In this document: piece after piece, positions 1-8,488 of the stretch
How positions within the stretch are numbered: position 1 is the first letter of the stretch
Layout: every line of letters begins with the position of its first letter
Assembly (NCBI GenBank): GCA_902761735.1
Contig: CACWLL010000014.1
Location: 1-46,224, forward strand
Length of the DNA: 46,224 nucleotides
From: an uncultured bacterium
GTDB taxonomy: Bacteria > Cyanobacteriota > Vampirovibrionia > Gastranaerophilales > Gastranaerophilaceae
Direction of reading: 5' to 3'
Notes under the pieces: model-generated
Database searches by the model: none
Told to the model about the DNA's origin: nothing
Seen by the model: only the letters and a program-made list of their open reading frames with translations
Program-made: the position numbers and the translations under genes

Positions 1-420
1 CTGAAATCCTGTATCCTCATCATATATTATTTTTTCTATGGTATAAATTCTGTTATTATCTGCTGTTGTTTTTATTTTATCTAAAGACTCCAGTTTGTTC
101 GGTTTTTTTGAATTAAGGATACTTGTTATCGGGGTGCGTAAGATAAACGTAAAATCTTTAGAAGAAATATCTATTTTATTTTTATCCCCACCATTCTGAC
201 TGCTTATTTCATCAATATAATAAAATTTAAAAATTTCTTTTGATATAGAAGATGATTGCAAATTCTTCTCTTTCATAAATAATGTTGCTAAATTTACTAG
301 TTGTGCATAAGTATCATCTTTAGGTAATTCAACACAACTATCATCATTATTTTTGTTTAATACTGTATTTTTATCTGATACTATCTTTTTAAAGTTTAAA
401 ATATTTTCATCTTGCTCCAT
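1..420 (-). CDS. Hypothetical protein, 3' part beyond the window
   Basis: An open frame runs from an ATG at 420 through 140 codons to the window edge without a stop, so only the N-terminal part is visible. The start is supported by AGAAAGGA about 8 nt upstream. The visible protein is hydrophilic and rich in Lys, Asn, Asp and Ser, with no signal peptide, membrane segment or motif I recognise. It lies downstream of the Kelch-type gene on the same strand and a weak hairpin separates them, so it may be a separate unit. It could be a phage gene or a host accessory gene; I cannot assign a function. Confidence 0.6.
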   Translation of the reverse strand, partial: MEQDENILNFKKIVSDKNTVLNKNNDDSCVELPKDDTYAQLVNLATLFMKEKNLQSSSISKEIFKFYYIDEISSQNGGDKNKIDISSKDFTFILRTPITSILNSKKPNKLESLDKIKTTADNNRIYTIEKIIYDEDTGFQ

Positions 421-460
421 AAATTTATCCTTTCTTAATTTCTAATCACAACAAAATAAC

Positions 461-478
461 GAGTAAGATTTATTACTC
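461..478 (-). terminator. Weak hairpin after the Kelch-type gene
   Basis: The arms GAGTAA and TTACTC form a 6-bp stem with a 6-nt loop, followed on the minus strand by the T-rich stretch GTTATTTTGTTG. It sits just past the stop of the Kelch-type gene. The stem is short and AT-rich, so its strength as a terminator is uncertain. Confidence 0.3.
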
Positions 479-510
479 ATTTAAAAATAAATAGCACAAA
501 TTAATGATGT

Positions 511-1859
511 TTATGGTAAATATTTTTTCTTTATATGTAATACATATAAAGTTGGGTAATTATGGAAGCCTGCATAAGAAAAAACAAGTAACTTTTCCTT
601 ATCAAGATATCTTATCTCATCAGGAAATGACCACAAGGGGTAACGTCCCACCTTGCACAATTTATTATTTTGTGGATTAAATAAATATAAAGTTCTGTCA
701 TCAATTGAAAATGGATTACCTCTAAGAGGATCTGAATTATCGATTGTGTAAGGAGAAACTGCATATAACCGCTGACCATTTCTTAACCCACCAGCCCAAA
801 GAAATATCAATTGCTTTCTTGATTTAGGTATTGGGATTTCATTGTTTCTCTTTGTTGCATTTTTTTCATATCCATACGGAACAACTCTAAATTTATTTGT
901 TTCAGGATTAAATATTTCTGCGTAATCCTGATTAGGATAATATGCGATTACTTCACCATTCGGTAATAATTCTATATTACTTGTTCCGCCAAAATATTCG
1001 GATATCTCTATAGGTTTAAGCTCAAGCAATGGTGGCGGTATATCCTTTTGAATTAGTTTCTTTTCTTCTTTATAAGTTACAACTTTACCACTTTTCCCTT
1101 GGTTTATTGATGCTCGTACAGTCCTATATTCGGGTATTTTTGCTCGCTCTATCGCTGAAATTCTTTCAGCTATCATTTTTTGATAATGGTCATATTCTAT
1201 ATAATGTCCGTTTGCTTGTTTTACATATTTTTTCACTTTCTTTTCAATTTTTGTTGGCTTACCCACTACTGTATATTTATCTGTTTTAGGGTCATATATC
1301 TCTGCATAAAGTGCATCTGACATCCTTACTTGTGTAAACCCTGTAGGCAAATATGTGTCAACAAACTTTCTATCTAATGTTTTCCCTCCATAGATAAACA
1401 ATCTGCCATCTTTTAATTTTACTAACCCAAAATCTCGTCTGGGATAATTCATTCGGGCAGCTCGTACCCATTTATCTGTTTTTGGGTCATATATTTCAGC
1501 ATATTCACTATTGTTAATTTTATAAGAATCTTCTAAATTATTGAAAGATCTACTCAATATCGTACCTGTAATAAAGACTCGTCCGTCATTTAATTTAATA
1601 ATTGCCCCCCGAGATGAATATCTTTAGGTTGAGAGACATTTTCTAGTATATTTATTTTCGGGTTAAAAATATTAAAATATTTTAAATCATATATAACAAT
1701 ACGATTATCATCCAATGTAAGTATATTTAAATTTGAAATATTAAACAAGAATGATAACGTACCGATTTTCTTAAACTTACCAATGCTTTCTGCATTTACG
1801 GGGGATACAAAAAGTACAAAAAACAATACGACTAATACCCAATTTATAAACTTATTCAT
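511..1859 (-). pseudogene. Secreted Kelch-repeat-like protein split by a frameshift
   Basis: Two minus-strand frames join into one gene. The first (1859 to 1590) starts with a signal peptide (hydrophobic core at residues 7-19, then PVNAES) and a first repeat. The second reads through 1557 and ends at 511, with repeats of the form YAEIYDPKTDKW followed by LKDGRLFIYGG, typical of Kelch blades. At the run of six C (plus strand 1605-1610), adding one base turns the premature end into HLGGAIIKLNDGRVFITG, a good blade that continues into the second frame. The restored protein would be about 449 residues. A charged, possibly helical insert sits between repeats, at about residues 95-180 of the downstream frame. 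It could be a true pseudogene, a phase-variable gene or an assembly error at a homopolymer. A surface or binding role is only a guess from the fold. Confidence 0.7.
1605..1610. repeat. Six-base homopolymer at the Kelch frameshift point
   Basis: A run of six C on the plus strand (six G in the coding strand) lies exactly where the two Kelch frames meet. A one-base gain, or a two-base loss, would fuse them. Homopolymers of this length are known slippage sites and also common sequencing-error sites. Confidence 0.6.
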
Positions 1860-1909
1860 GCAAATATTTTAATACTAAATTAAAAATACTACAATATTTT
1901 ATACAAAAT

Positions 1910-1957
1910 AAAAACATCGGGGACACCAAAAATCATGTCCCCGCCCGAATAATCGGG
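1910..1957 (-). terminator. Terminator of the phage-type operon
   Basis: A perfect 8-bp GC-rich stem (CGGGGACA at 1918-1925 and TGTCCCCG at 1936-1943, 10-nt loop) is followed on the minus strand by GATGTTTTTATTTT. A second small hairpin, CCCGA/TCGGG, lies at 1944-1957. Together they sit about 25-70 nt past the stop of the large terminase gene and before the Kelch-type gene, so they probably end the phage operon and mark its left limit. Confidence 0.7.
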
Positions 1958-1980
1958 AATAAGTACACCATCGTAAAAAT

Positions 1981-3264
1981 TTAACGATTAAATGTTGTTA
2001 AGTGTTTAAAAATTGCATATCGTAATGCATCCATACAATCATCATTAAGTTTTAAAGGTAAATCTGCATTATTTGAACCCATAAATTTTAATTGCTCGGT
2101 TTCAGACGGATAACGATAGGTAAGAAACTCATTTAACGTTGCTGTACATGTTTCACAAACCAACAATTTATCGTAATTTATCAATCCTCTTACAAGAGAA
2201 ACACTATCCTCAATACGCGGTTTATCCTCGTAAATTACGAGATTAGTCGCCTTTCTCAGCTTGTCATTTTGCTCCGGCCTTGCATTATCGCAATTCGCAA
2301 AACTAAAATAGCGTCCATATTCTTGTTGTTTTTGATTTATCCATTTTATAACATTATCAGCTTCAATTTTTTGAGAATATAATTCATCAAGTAAATAGTA
2401 TTTTCCAAATCTATCTACACCCATCAACAAACAAGCAGTCGGATGATTCCACCCCCAATCAATTCCTAAAAAATATTCAACAATATTGTTCGTTTTAACT
2501 TTATCAATAATCTGATTATGTGAAATTACGTGTTTAGATGTATTAAACGTATCATAGACCAACCCTTCCGCAACAATCCATAATCCGTCAATTTTACGTG
2601 CTTTAAAAGCTCCGCTGTACAATTTTTCCTGATTTTCTATAAATGTTTTTGATAAATTAGCATTGTCAGACATTTTAAAATGCCAATATTCAAAAACCTT
2701 TCTAACCTCCGGATTGTTTTCAAGATACGGTTTAATTTTTTCTTGATACAACCAATGATTTGCACTCTCCGGATTACTATCCGCAAAAGCTCTTGCATTT
2801 GCAGGAGTCAAACGGCTTAATGCCATATTATAAAAACTATAATGATGCTGTGGCAATTCATTGGCATACCAAAAATCCCACGTCCCGCCTTGAATAGAAG
2901 CGACACTATCCGAATCCCCACCGCCAACAACCAAACAAGGATATTTCTTTCCCCAAAGTGAAATCTCCATTTCACCGCTTGAGGTGTTATACTTTAAATT
3001 TCCGCCCAAATAATTTTCAATATATGGCTTTAATTCTATTAAAACATTATTTCTTACGGTGCTTTTGGAATAACCTGAAAAGACTTTTAGATACTCGTTT
3101 CCTATTGAATCAAAAATCTGGGGGATTTTTTGGACTATATTTAAAGTTTTTCCGCTTCTGACAGCGCCATCAAGCAATGTTAAAAGAGGAAAGGACATAG
3201 GATCCTTTGCCAAAAATTGCTTTGATTTTTTGCTATATTTACTATTTTCCCATTTTACAGGCAT
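1981..3264 (-). CDS. terL: Phage terminase large subunit
   Basis: The packaging motor ATPase and nuclease that loads phage DNA into proheads. Visible features of this 427-residue protein: Walker A GAVRSGKT at residues 33-40, a Walker B-like FWYANELP near 131-138 with the catalytic Glu, and an RNase H-like nuclease whose first acidic residue lies in LGIDWGW (about 266-272). A conserved late acid lies in DDCMDALRYA near the C terminus. Length and motif order are complete for the family. The ATG at 3264 has AGAGGAA upstream, and the gene follows the baseplate gene by 11 nt, so it is in the same operon. It is the last gene before a strong hairpin. Its place after a baseplate gene rather than next to the small subunit is unusual. 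Confidence 0.9.
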   Translation of the reverse strand: MPVKWENSKYSKKSKQFLAKDPMSFPLLTLLDGAVRSGKTLNIVQKIPQIFDSIGNEYLKVFSGYSKSTVRNNVLIELKPYIENYLGGNLKYNTSSGEMEISLWGKKYPCLVVGGGDSDSVASIQGGTWDFWYANELPQHHYSFYNMALSRLTPANARAFADSNPESANHWLYQEKIKPYLENNPEVRKVFEYWHFKMSDNANLSKTFIENQEKLYSGAFKARKIDGLWIVAEGLVYDTFNTSKHVISHNQIIDKVKTNNIVEYFLGIDWGWNHPTACLLMGVDRFGKYYLLDELYSQKIEADNVIKWINQKQQEYGRYFSFANCDNARPEQNDKLRKATNLVIYEDKPRIEDSVSLVRGLINYDKLLVCETCTATLNEFLTYRYPSETEQLKFMGSNNADLPLKLNDDCMDALRYAIFKHLTTFNR

Positions 3265-3275
3265 TAATGATTCCT

Positions 3276-4442
3276 CTATTCATCAATAAGCTCAATATTT
3301 TCAAAACTAAACACAGGAATTTCATATTTTGAAAAATTCAAGATTTCAGAATACTCAAATCCATTTCCTACTCGTTTTATACCAATACTTACAACGGCAT
3401 CAACCCCATTAACTTCTTGTATTGGCACTATAAATATTGAAGAGCCGACAGTTGACATCAAACCAAATATATTTGTATCAAAAAAATCTACCAATCGTTC
3501 TTTTACGGAATTAAATACGGCATTTTGATAAGTATTCGGCTTTCTTTTAATCACGGCTTTAATTTGAATCGGCACATTTATTGCTTTGTAATAAGTTACC
3601 GGAATGTCTTGTCCTTCAGAGGAGGAAACAGTAACCGTTGTATTGCCTGATAATTTAATACCAACCGGAATAGCCGCAAAAATTGCATTCGCAAAAATTT
3701 CATCAGATACACTCGGTTTTGCAACTATTTCAATTGCCCCTGCGGGGATGTTCTCATCACTATTTGCATCATAAATTGCAAGGTGTGAAATATCCTCAAC
3801 ATAAGCTGATAACGTTTTTATAACAGAATTTTTTGTTCCTCTCTTTATTATATTTTTCAAGTCAAGAAAACGTTTTCTAAATTCATCATCCGATTCGACA
3901 GAGCGACCAAGATTAACGTTAACGGGCTCCCCAGCAATATTAAAAATTAAATCTTGCGGACTTTCCAAAATTTTTAAACTTGAGACCGGCGGTACATTAA
4001 TATTATCGCTTATAACAGATTCAAAAGCCACATCTTGAATTAAAAGTTCATCAAAAATTATATCTTCTGAATTTACGAACAAATTTGCTTCCTTTAAATC
4101 AGAAATAACAAGACTACCAGCTTGAATTGAACAGGACGACTCCGTCTGAATCCGAAGGGTAAACGTAGAAGGAGCTGCTTCCCTACGGAACAATCCAGTT
4201 CTTCTGTATAATGCATCCAAATATTTGCCATCAGCCGTCATTGGGTCATATTGTTTAATTAAATATGCAAATTCGGAATCTATTAAATATTGCATTATTG
4301 AAATAGAAACAATGATGTTATCAATTACCCCCTCGGGTCTTACTGTAAAATCACTGCCTAAAATATCTTTTAAATATCCTATGTTATCGTTAATCTTATC
4401 CTGTAGCAAATCTAAGGATAAACCGGTTTTAGTAATATCCAC
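3276..4442 (-). CDS. Baseplate J-like protein
   Basis: A structural wedge protein of contractile tail baseplates (P2 gpJ / T4 gp6 family) that would sit at the tail tip. The 388-residue length is usual. The N-terminal part (DGKYLDALYRRTGLFRREA near residues 70-90) and the central GRSVESDDEFRKRF stretch match the family signature closely. The start is GTG at 4442 with AAGGAG seven bases upstream. It implies that the element derives from a phage with a contractile tail, or from a tail-like particle. No sheath, tube or tape-measure genes are in view. Confidence 0.85.
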   Translation of the reverse strand: MDITKTGLSLDLLQDKINDNIGYLKDILGSDFTVRPEGVIDNIIVSISIMQYLIDSEFAYLIKQYDPMTADGKYLDALYRRTGLFRREAAPSTFTLRIQTESSCSIQAGSLVISDLKEANLFVNSEDIIFDELLIQDVAFESVISDNINVPPVSSLKILESPQDLIFNIAGEPVNVNLGRSVESDDEFRKRFLDLKNIIKRGTKNSVIKTLSAYVEDISHLAIYDANSDENIPAGAIEIVAKPSVSDEIFANAIFAAIPVGIKLSGNTTVTVSSSEGQDIPVTYYKAINVPIQIKAVIKRKPNTYQNAVFNSVKERLVDFFDTNIFGLMSTVGSSIFIVPIQEVNGVDAVVSIGIKRVGNGFEYSEILNFSKYEIPVFSFENIELIDE

Positions 4443-4458
4443 AAATAATCTCCTTTAT

Positions 4459-5370
4459 TTAAATAAAAGTACCTGCATTATAGGGTTTTGTCAGCATTTT
4501 TTCTATTAATGTAACAGGTGTAGGATTTAAAATTATATTATTCCCCGAGTTAACATTATAAAGACCCGAGTAATAATTAAACCTGAGTTTCACAAACAAT
4601 TTAAACATATATACATTTGAAACATTGGGATTTAATGATTCAATAATACAATTTTGATAAATATTTTTTCCTAACCTTACTGTTATTCTTAGTTTGTTTA
4701 ACATACACTCGCATAAGCGCTGTATATATGAATCTATATCCGAGAACTGTCCTGATGAATTATTTATGCATACTTCTAAATTCATAGTAACCGGAGCCAT
4801 ATCAGAAACCCAATTCACTAACTCGTCAGGACTCGAAATTTTATGCAATGCAATGCTGTCTTGGTACAAAAATCCGCAATTCTCTACTACATCAATAGGC
4901 AGCTCATCGCCATACCGGGAAGCCATATCTGCACCTAAAGACTTATTGGCAAAAGCTAAAGCATCCGAAAATTCTTGCAAAAAATTTTGTGCGGAAACGC
5001 ATAAGTTACCACTTTTAATATCGGCAATTAAAGCATTCATATCGGAATAGCCAAATTTTAAGAGTTTATTAGACAAAACTAATGAAAAGCCCGAAAAAAA
5101 CAAATTCAACAACGTTGAACTTCTTACAGGTTTTCCTGATAAAATATTTGACAAAACAGAAAAAGAATATTTCATATTTTTAGTGCTGTTACAGCATGAA
5201 AGGAAATTTTGGGCAAAATTGACAGAATTAAAATTTGATAAATTTAAATTGTTTGAATTTATAATTCGTAAAATATTTGCACTTAATAAACTTTTTGCAA
5301 CACTATTAAACAAAGATTTTTTATGCTTTTTAGGTTTTGGCAAATAAAAAGCAGACACACTTTGTGACAT
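4459..5370 (-). CDS. Unknown protein in the phage structural operon
   Basis: A 303-residue protein with no recognised domain. It is Asn/Ser/Leu-rich and mostly helical-looking in the first half, with three cysteines near residues 59-66 and a more beta-like C-terminal quarter (INNSSGQFSDIDSYIQRL onward) that may be tail-protein-like. The ATG at 5370 has an AGGAG Shine-Dalgarno. It lies between the GNAT-domain protein and the baseplate J gene, 16 nt before the latter, so a virion or baseplate role is likely from position only. I cannot assign a named function. Confidence 0.75.
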   Translation of the reverse strand: MSQSVSAFYLPKPKKHKKSLFNSVAKSLLSANILRIINSNNLNLSNFNSVNFAQNFLSCCNSTKNMKYSFSVLSNILSGKPVRSSTLLNLFFSGFSLVLSNKLLKFGYSDMNALIADIKSGNLCVSAQNFLQEFSDALAFANKSLGADMASRYGDELPIDVVENCGFLYQDSIALHKISSPDELVNWVSDMAPVTMNLEVCINNSSGQFSDIDSYIQRLCECMLNKLRITVRLGKNIYQNCIIESLNPNVSNVYMFKLFVKLRFNYYSGLYNVNSGNNIILNPTPVTLIEKMLTKPYNAGTFI

Positions 5371-5395
5371 AATTATATCTCCTATATTATTAAAT

Positions 5396-6934
5396 TTATT
5401 TTAAATCGGAGTCAAAAACCCCGAGAGACAAAGCTGCCAAGCGAACGATATCGGCAATTTCTCCCTGCACATCTTCTCTTGTACAATATTGCGACATAAA
5501 ATCCATATTCCTTAACGGACAAGTTGACGGAAAATCTGAAATATCATCTTTTATTTCAGATTTTTTATTTTTTTCAAAATCGTCTTGTGTTTCTACGGGA
5601 GCTTCAACATTTTCATCAATAGACATAGCCGCAGGAACAGCCGAAGACTTTATTAATTCATCAGGATTGTTCCACTGCTGCATATAGACAACATCCGGTT
5701 CTCCGTTATTATATTCGTAATAATATTCCTTGTCCCAATCTTCAGGCATATAATCATCATTCCACTTTGAATGTCCTATACGCCTAAAGCCATGTTTTGT
5801 GTAAAATCCATATAAGTATGTATCAAATGCGTCTAACTTCTTACCGCCAACAGACATCGCTGCAACAATTAAAGAATGCCCCGTTCCGGAGGGTAAACCC
5901 GGTTTTACAAATACAGAAACAATATCACCATCAGGTTTTAACGCAAATCCGTAATTATTTTCAGGTGATAAAAATAATCGCATTTTTGAATATTCTTCTT
6001 CTGAATATAAATGAACTTGAGCACTACGATTTTTATCTAATTCTTTGACTTTTTTCAAAGAATTATAAAAAAGTTCAGCATCTGAAGAAGATACTTCGTT
6101 TAGTTTTATATTCTTTAAACCTGCTAAAGAAAAGATTTCTTCTAGTTCAGGATTGACTAACCAAACAGAGCCTCTTCGTATAAAAGCCCTCTGTCCATTG
6201 CGTCCTGAATTGTATGTACTGAGGGATCTGATAAGACTTCCTCTACCAGCTTCTTTCGCTCCATAAAGTGCCGAGCGGCTCGATCTGCTTTGTCCCAATC
6301 CGCCTTCTGCTTCTTGAACCAAGTTACTATTTTTTTGATAAGCATTTGAGATGTCCTCCACTAAATATTTTAACATATTATTAATATTTTGTAAATATCT
6401 ATCAATTGGATTGTTAAAAGATTTTACTTCTTTTGATAAAAACAATAATCCTTTATTTACAAATTCAACAACATTTTTCCACATTTCACTTTGGAGAAGT
6501 TTCTCATATCCTCTCAGGGATAAATCCTCTATGAATTTTCCAAATCTTGTTTCCCGTAAAAATTTTCCTATAAATGGAATTGCTCCGATTGTTTCTCCGA
6601 AAAGAAACCCCTTTTTTATATCATTTAAACTTTCTTCATATGACTTATCGTGATTAATTGCATTTCCCAGTTCAAATGTTGCTCCACCAATACCGGTTCC
6701 AACAAATGGGATATTTAAAGCGGGATTAAAGCGGAATGCCTCAATTCCGCCTCCGGTCATAGCTCTGGCTGCTGCCAACAGATGTTCTTTAGCCATTTCA
6801 TAGTTGATTTTCACAAATTCTTCTTGTTTTCTTATTTTCAGTTCATTTAGCAATTCATTTTTGGTTATATTACCACCAGAATATTTTTTTAATAATTCAT
6901 CGTATGATAACGACATAAATTCATTTTTACGCAT
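5396..6934 (-). CDS. Phage protein with predicted C-terminal GNAT-like domain
   Basis: A 512-residue protein. Residues 1-60 are a charged helical segment. Residues 60-130 are hydrophobic and Gly-rich (NIPFVGTGIGGATF, GETIGAIPFIGKFL), which could insert in a membrane. Residues 205-258 form a Ser/Arg/Gly-rich stretch of low complexity. Residues 300-420 look like an acetyltransferase fold: a strand with ALKPDGDIVSVFVKPG, then an SGTGHSL loop, then LYGFYTKHGFRRIGH, the usual C-terminal GNAT signature. The tail (440-512) is acidic with two cysteines. The ATG at 6934 has AAAGGATG upstream. Between the small terminase gene and the baseplate genes, it could be a virion-carried effector or a polyvalent head protein. 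The fold call is from pattern recognition. The low-complexity part coincides with an alternative-frame ORF at 6157-6345. Confidence 0.65.
   Translation of the reverse strand: MRKNEFMSLSYDELLKKYSGGNITKNELLNELKIRKQEEFVKINYEMAKEHLLAAARAMTGGGIEAFRFNPALNIPFVGTGIGGATFELGNAINHDKSYEESLNDIKKGFLFGETIGAIPFIGKFLRETRFGKFIEDLSLRGYEKLLQSEMWKNVVEFVNKGLLFLSKEVKSFNNPIDRYLQNINNMLKYLVEDISNAYQKNSNLVQEAEGGLGQSRSSRSALYGAKEAGRGSLIRSLSTYNSGRNGQRAFIRRGSVWLVNPELEEIFSLAGLKNIKLNEVSSSDAELFYNSLKKVKELDKNRSAQVHLYSEEEYSKMRLFLSPENNYGFALKPDGDIVSVFVKPGLPSGTGHSLIVAAMSVGGKKLDAFDTYLYGFYTKHGFRRIGHSKWNDDYMPEDWDKEYYYEYNNGEPDVVYMQQWNNPDELIKSSAVPAAMSIDENVEAPVETQDDFEKNKKSEIKDDISDFPSTCPLRNMDFMSQYCTREDVQGEIADIVRLAALSLGVFDSDLK
6157..6345 (-). 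CDS. Candidate overprinted small protein inside the 512-aa gene
   Basis: A 62-codon ORF on the same strand, in a different frame from its host gene. It has GGAGG nine bases before its ATG. The product is amphipathic and charged, and looks more like a normal soluble protein than the overlapping host-frame segment, which is Ser/Arg/Gly-rich. It begins with MLIKKIVTWFKKQK and ends in DRGLLYEEALFG. By my count 69 of 140 bases in 6181-6320 are G or C, far above the flanks. It could be a real overlapping gene, a foreign insert, or the remains of two compensating frameshifts. No homologue is recognised. Confidence 0.35.
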   Translation of the reverse strand: MLIKKIVTWFKKQKADWDKADRAARHFMERKKLVEEVLSDPSVHTIQDAMDRGLLYEEALFG

Positions 6935-6967
6935 ATTAACATCCTTTGTTTTTTGCTTTCGGAAAGG

Positions 6968-7396
6968 TTATGATTCGGCTAAATTTTTCATTGCTTGTAA
7001 ATACGCAGAACGAATCGCTTCATAATTTTCCGTTTGTGCCTCTTGTTTATCATTCATATCAGTAATATTTTTTGCAACAAATATTGTATATGTCGGATTA
7101 TAAAATCCTCGCATAGCCAAGTCATTAAGCATATCTTTTTGGAGGGCACGGCACTGACTACATGCTAAATTAAACTCTTTATACTGCTTTTCCCATTCCT
7201 CTATAACATCTACGGTAACACCAATTTTTACGGCAAATCTTTCAAACGTTGGTAATTGATTTGGTTTTTCAACGGTTTTAATCTTTTCCCCATTTTTGTC
7301 GACAGTTACTTCATTCTTTTCCACAGTATGAGGAATACTAAAAAACTCCACCATTTTCTTACAAAACTCTTTTTTATATTTAATAACATTTTTCAT
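6968..7396 (-). CDS. terS: Phage terminase small subunit, P22 gp3-like
   Basis: The DNA-recognition partner of the large terminase. The 142-residue protein contains PTFERFAVKIGVTVDVIEEW, an HTH-like segment, then ALQKDMLNDLAMRGFYNPTY and FVAKNITDMNDKQE. This is the characteristic pattern of the DNA-packaging protein gp3 family. The ATG at 7396 has an AGGTAA site, and the gene starts 11 nt after the peptidase stop, so it is in the same operon. It is separated from the large subunit by three genes (about 3.7 kb), whereas the two are usually adjacent. Confidence 0.85.
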   Translation of the reverse strand: MKNVIKYKKEFCKKMVEFFSIPHTVEKNEVTVDKNGEKIKTVEKPNQLPTFERFAVKIGVTVDVIEEWEKQYKEFNLACSQCRALQKDMLNDLAMRGFYNPTYTIFVAKNITDMNDKQEAQTENYEAIRSAYLQAMKNLAES

Positions 7397-7407
7397 AAAT
7401 TACCTGT

Positions 7408-8082
7408 TTATAAATTTAATAAATTATATCTGTTTTCGAATAGCAAATTGTTCTCTGATATTGAAAATGAGGATTGCAATGATTGCCAATTTTTTGGATT
7501 TAGTCTTTTTATAAGACCGGAACGGATATTATCAGTTAATAAACACTTATTGATACATAATTTTCTATAGATATCAGGATTATATACTCCTTGCCGCTGC
7601 AAATAAGCCTTAGAAAACGTTGTTAGCCCTATATGAGTATAATCAAAACCAAACTCAGCCTCTCCTATTAAAGTTTTATCAATAATGTTTTGCGCCAAAC
7701 GCTGAGATGAGCCGCTTACTACAAAATCTAACGCTAATCCTTCTAAATGTAAACTTGTTTTCGAAGGTTTATTTTTTAATTTTCCGGAAGCGTACATACG
7801 GACTAAATTATTTTGTTCATCCGCAGTACGCCAACCGGAGGTTATCCAAAAAGGAGTTCTTATGATATCTCTATAAACCTGAAGCACGGAAGTTACATAA
7901 TATAAATTTCTCAATATATCTATATTAGGCATTGTTATCCGCCTGCGAGAAAGGCACAAAACCTCATTCCACTTAAAATTATTTGTGCAATATATATTAT
8001 CCGGTAAAATCAGACTTTTATCGGATAATGATTTTAAGTAAGATTCAACCTTAACAGGAGTCCAAAACTCTTTTTCCGTCAT
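7408..8082 (-). CDS. M15-family peptidase (phage endolysin or tail-lysin type)
   Basis: Predicted zinc D,D-carboxypeptidase that cuts peptidoglycan cross-links. The central part carries the M15 signature: FWITSGWRTADEQN, then SLHLEGLALDFV (His and Asp zinc ligands), then FGFDYTHIGLT (third His ligand region). The 224 residues include an N-terminal 55-residue segment and a C-terminal extension of about 60 residues with no recognised domain. There is no signal peptide, so release would need a holin or virion delivery. GAGGAG precedes the ATG at 8082. It comes 22 nt after the CxxC protein gene, early in the phage operon. A tail-associated lysin is as plausible as a lysis endolysin. Confidence 0.8.
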   Translation of the reverse strand: MTEKEFWTPVKVESYLKSLSDKSLILPDNIYCTNNFKWNEVLCLSRRRITMPNIDILRNLYYVTSVLQVYRDIIRTPFWITSGWRTADEQNNLVRMYASGKLKNKPSKTSLHLEGLALDFVVSGSSQRLAQNIIDKTLIGEAEFGFDYTHIGLTTFSKAYLQRQGVYNPDIYRKLCINKCLLTDNIRSGLIKRLNPKNWQSLQSSFSISENNLLFENRYNLLNL

Positions 8083-8104
8083 ATTATCTCCTCTCGACTC
8101 AAAT

Positions 8105-8488
8105 TTATATATACGATACTTTTGTTTTAATTTCGCCTAAAATTTCCGCATCACCATTAAAATTTTTACGAAGCTGCAAATATATCGGATTACCGTTTTC
8201 GTCTTTTCTTGCGGTTGCCTTAAAATCTCCGTAATGATAATTCTGGTTTGTTTTTATTCCATGCTTTAAGTCTTTTAGTCTTTGTGAAAATTTTTCGAAA
8301 GCACTTTCTGCTTCTTTTCCCGAAAGAATTTTATCTCTGACTACATCTTTTATAATTCTGTAATCACGAAATTTGTAAACTCCGCAATTCGGACAAATGC
8401 CAAATTCAAGCCTTCTGTAAAAATCCGCTGTATTTGATACAACATAATGGAAACCGCCTTGAAAAAGGCGGTTACAACAAATTAACAT
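8105..8488 (-). CDS. Small CxxC protein, first gene of the phage operon
   Basis: A 127-residue protein of unknown function. It has CPNCG at residues 32-36 and a CC pair at 4-5, which together could bind one metal ion. The rest is helical and charged, ending in a basic beta-like segment (YLQLRKNFNGD). The ATG at 8488 is supported by an excellent GGGAGGA site 4 nt upstream, although the frame stays open upstream for about 20 more codons (to a TAG) with another CxxC in it and no start codon I trust. A 9-bp perfect hairpin covers codons 6-12. As the first gene after the candidate late promoter it may be regulatory or structural. Confidence 0.65.
   Translation of the reverse strand: MLICCNRLFQGGFHYVVSNTADFYRRLEFGICPNCGVYKFRDYRIIKDVVRDKILSGKEAESAFEKFSQRLKDLKHGIKTNQNYHYGDFKATARKDENGNPIYLQLRKNFNGDAEILGEIKTKVSYI
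8452..8473. other. Perfect 9-bp hairpin in an early coding region
   Basis: Arms AACCGCCTT (8452-8460) and AAGGCGGTT (8465-8473) enclose a 4-nt loop that reads GAAA on the plus strand. It lies within codons 6-12 of the CxxC protein gene on the minus strand, close to its ribosome-binding site. In RNA it would be stable and could limit translation or bind a protein. It could also be chance from two adjacent codon runs. Confidence 0.5.
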
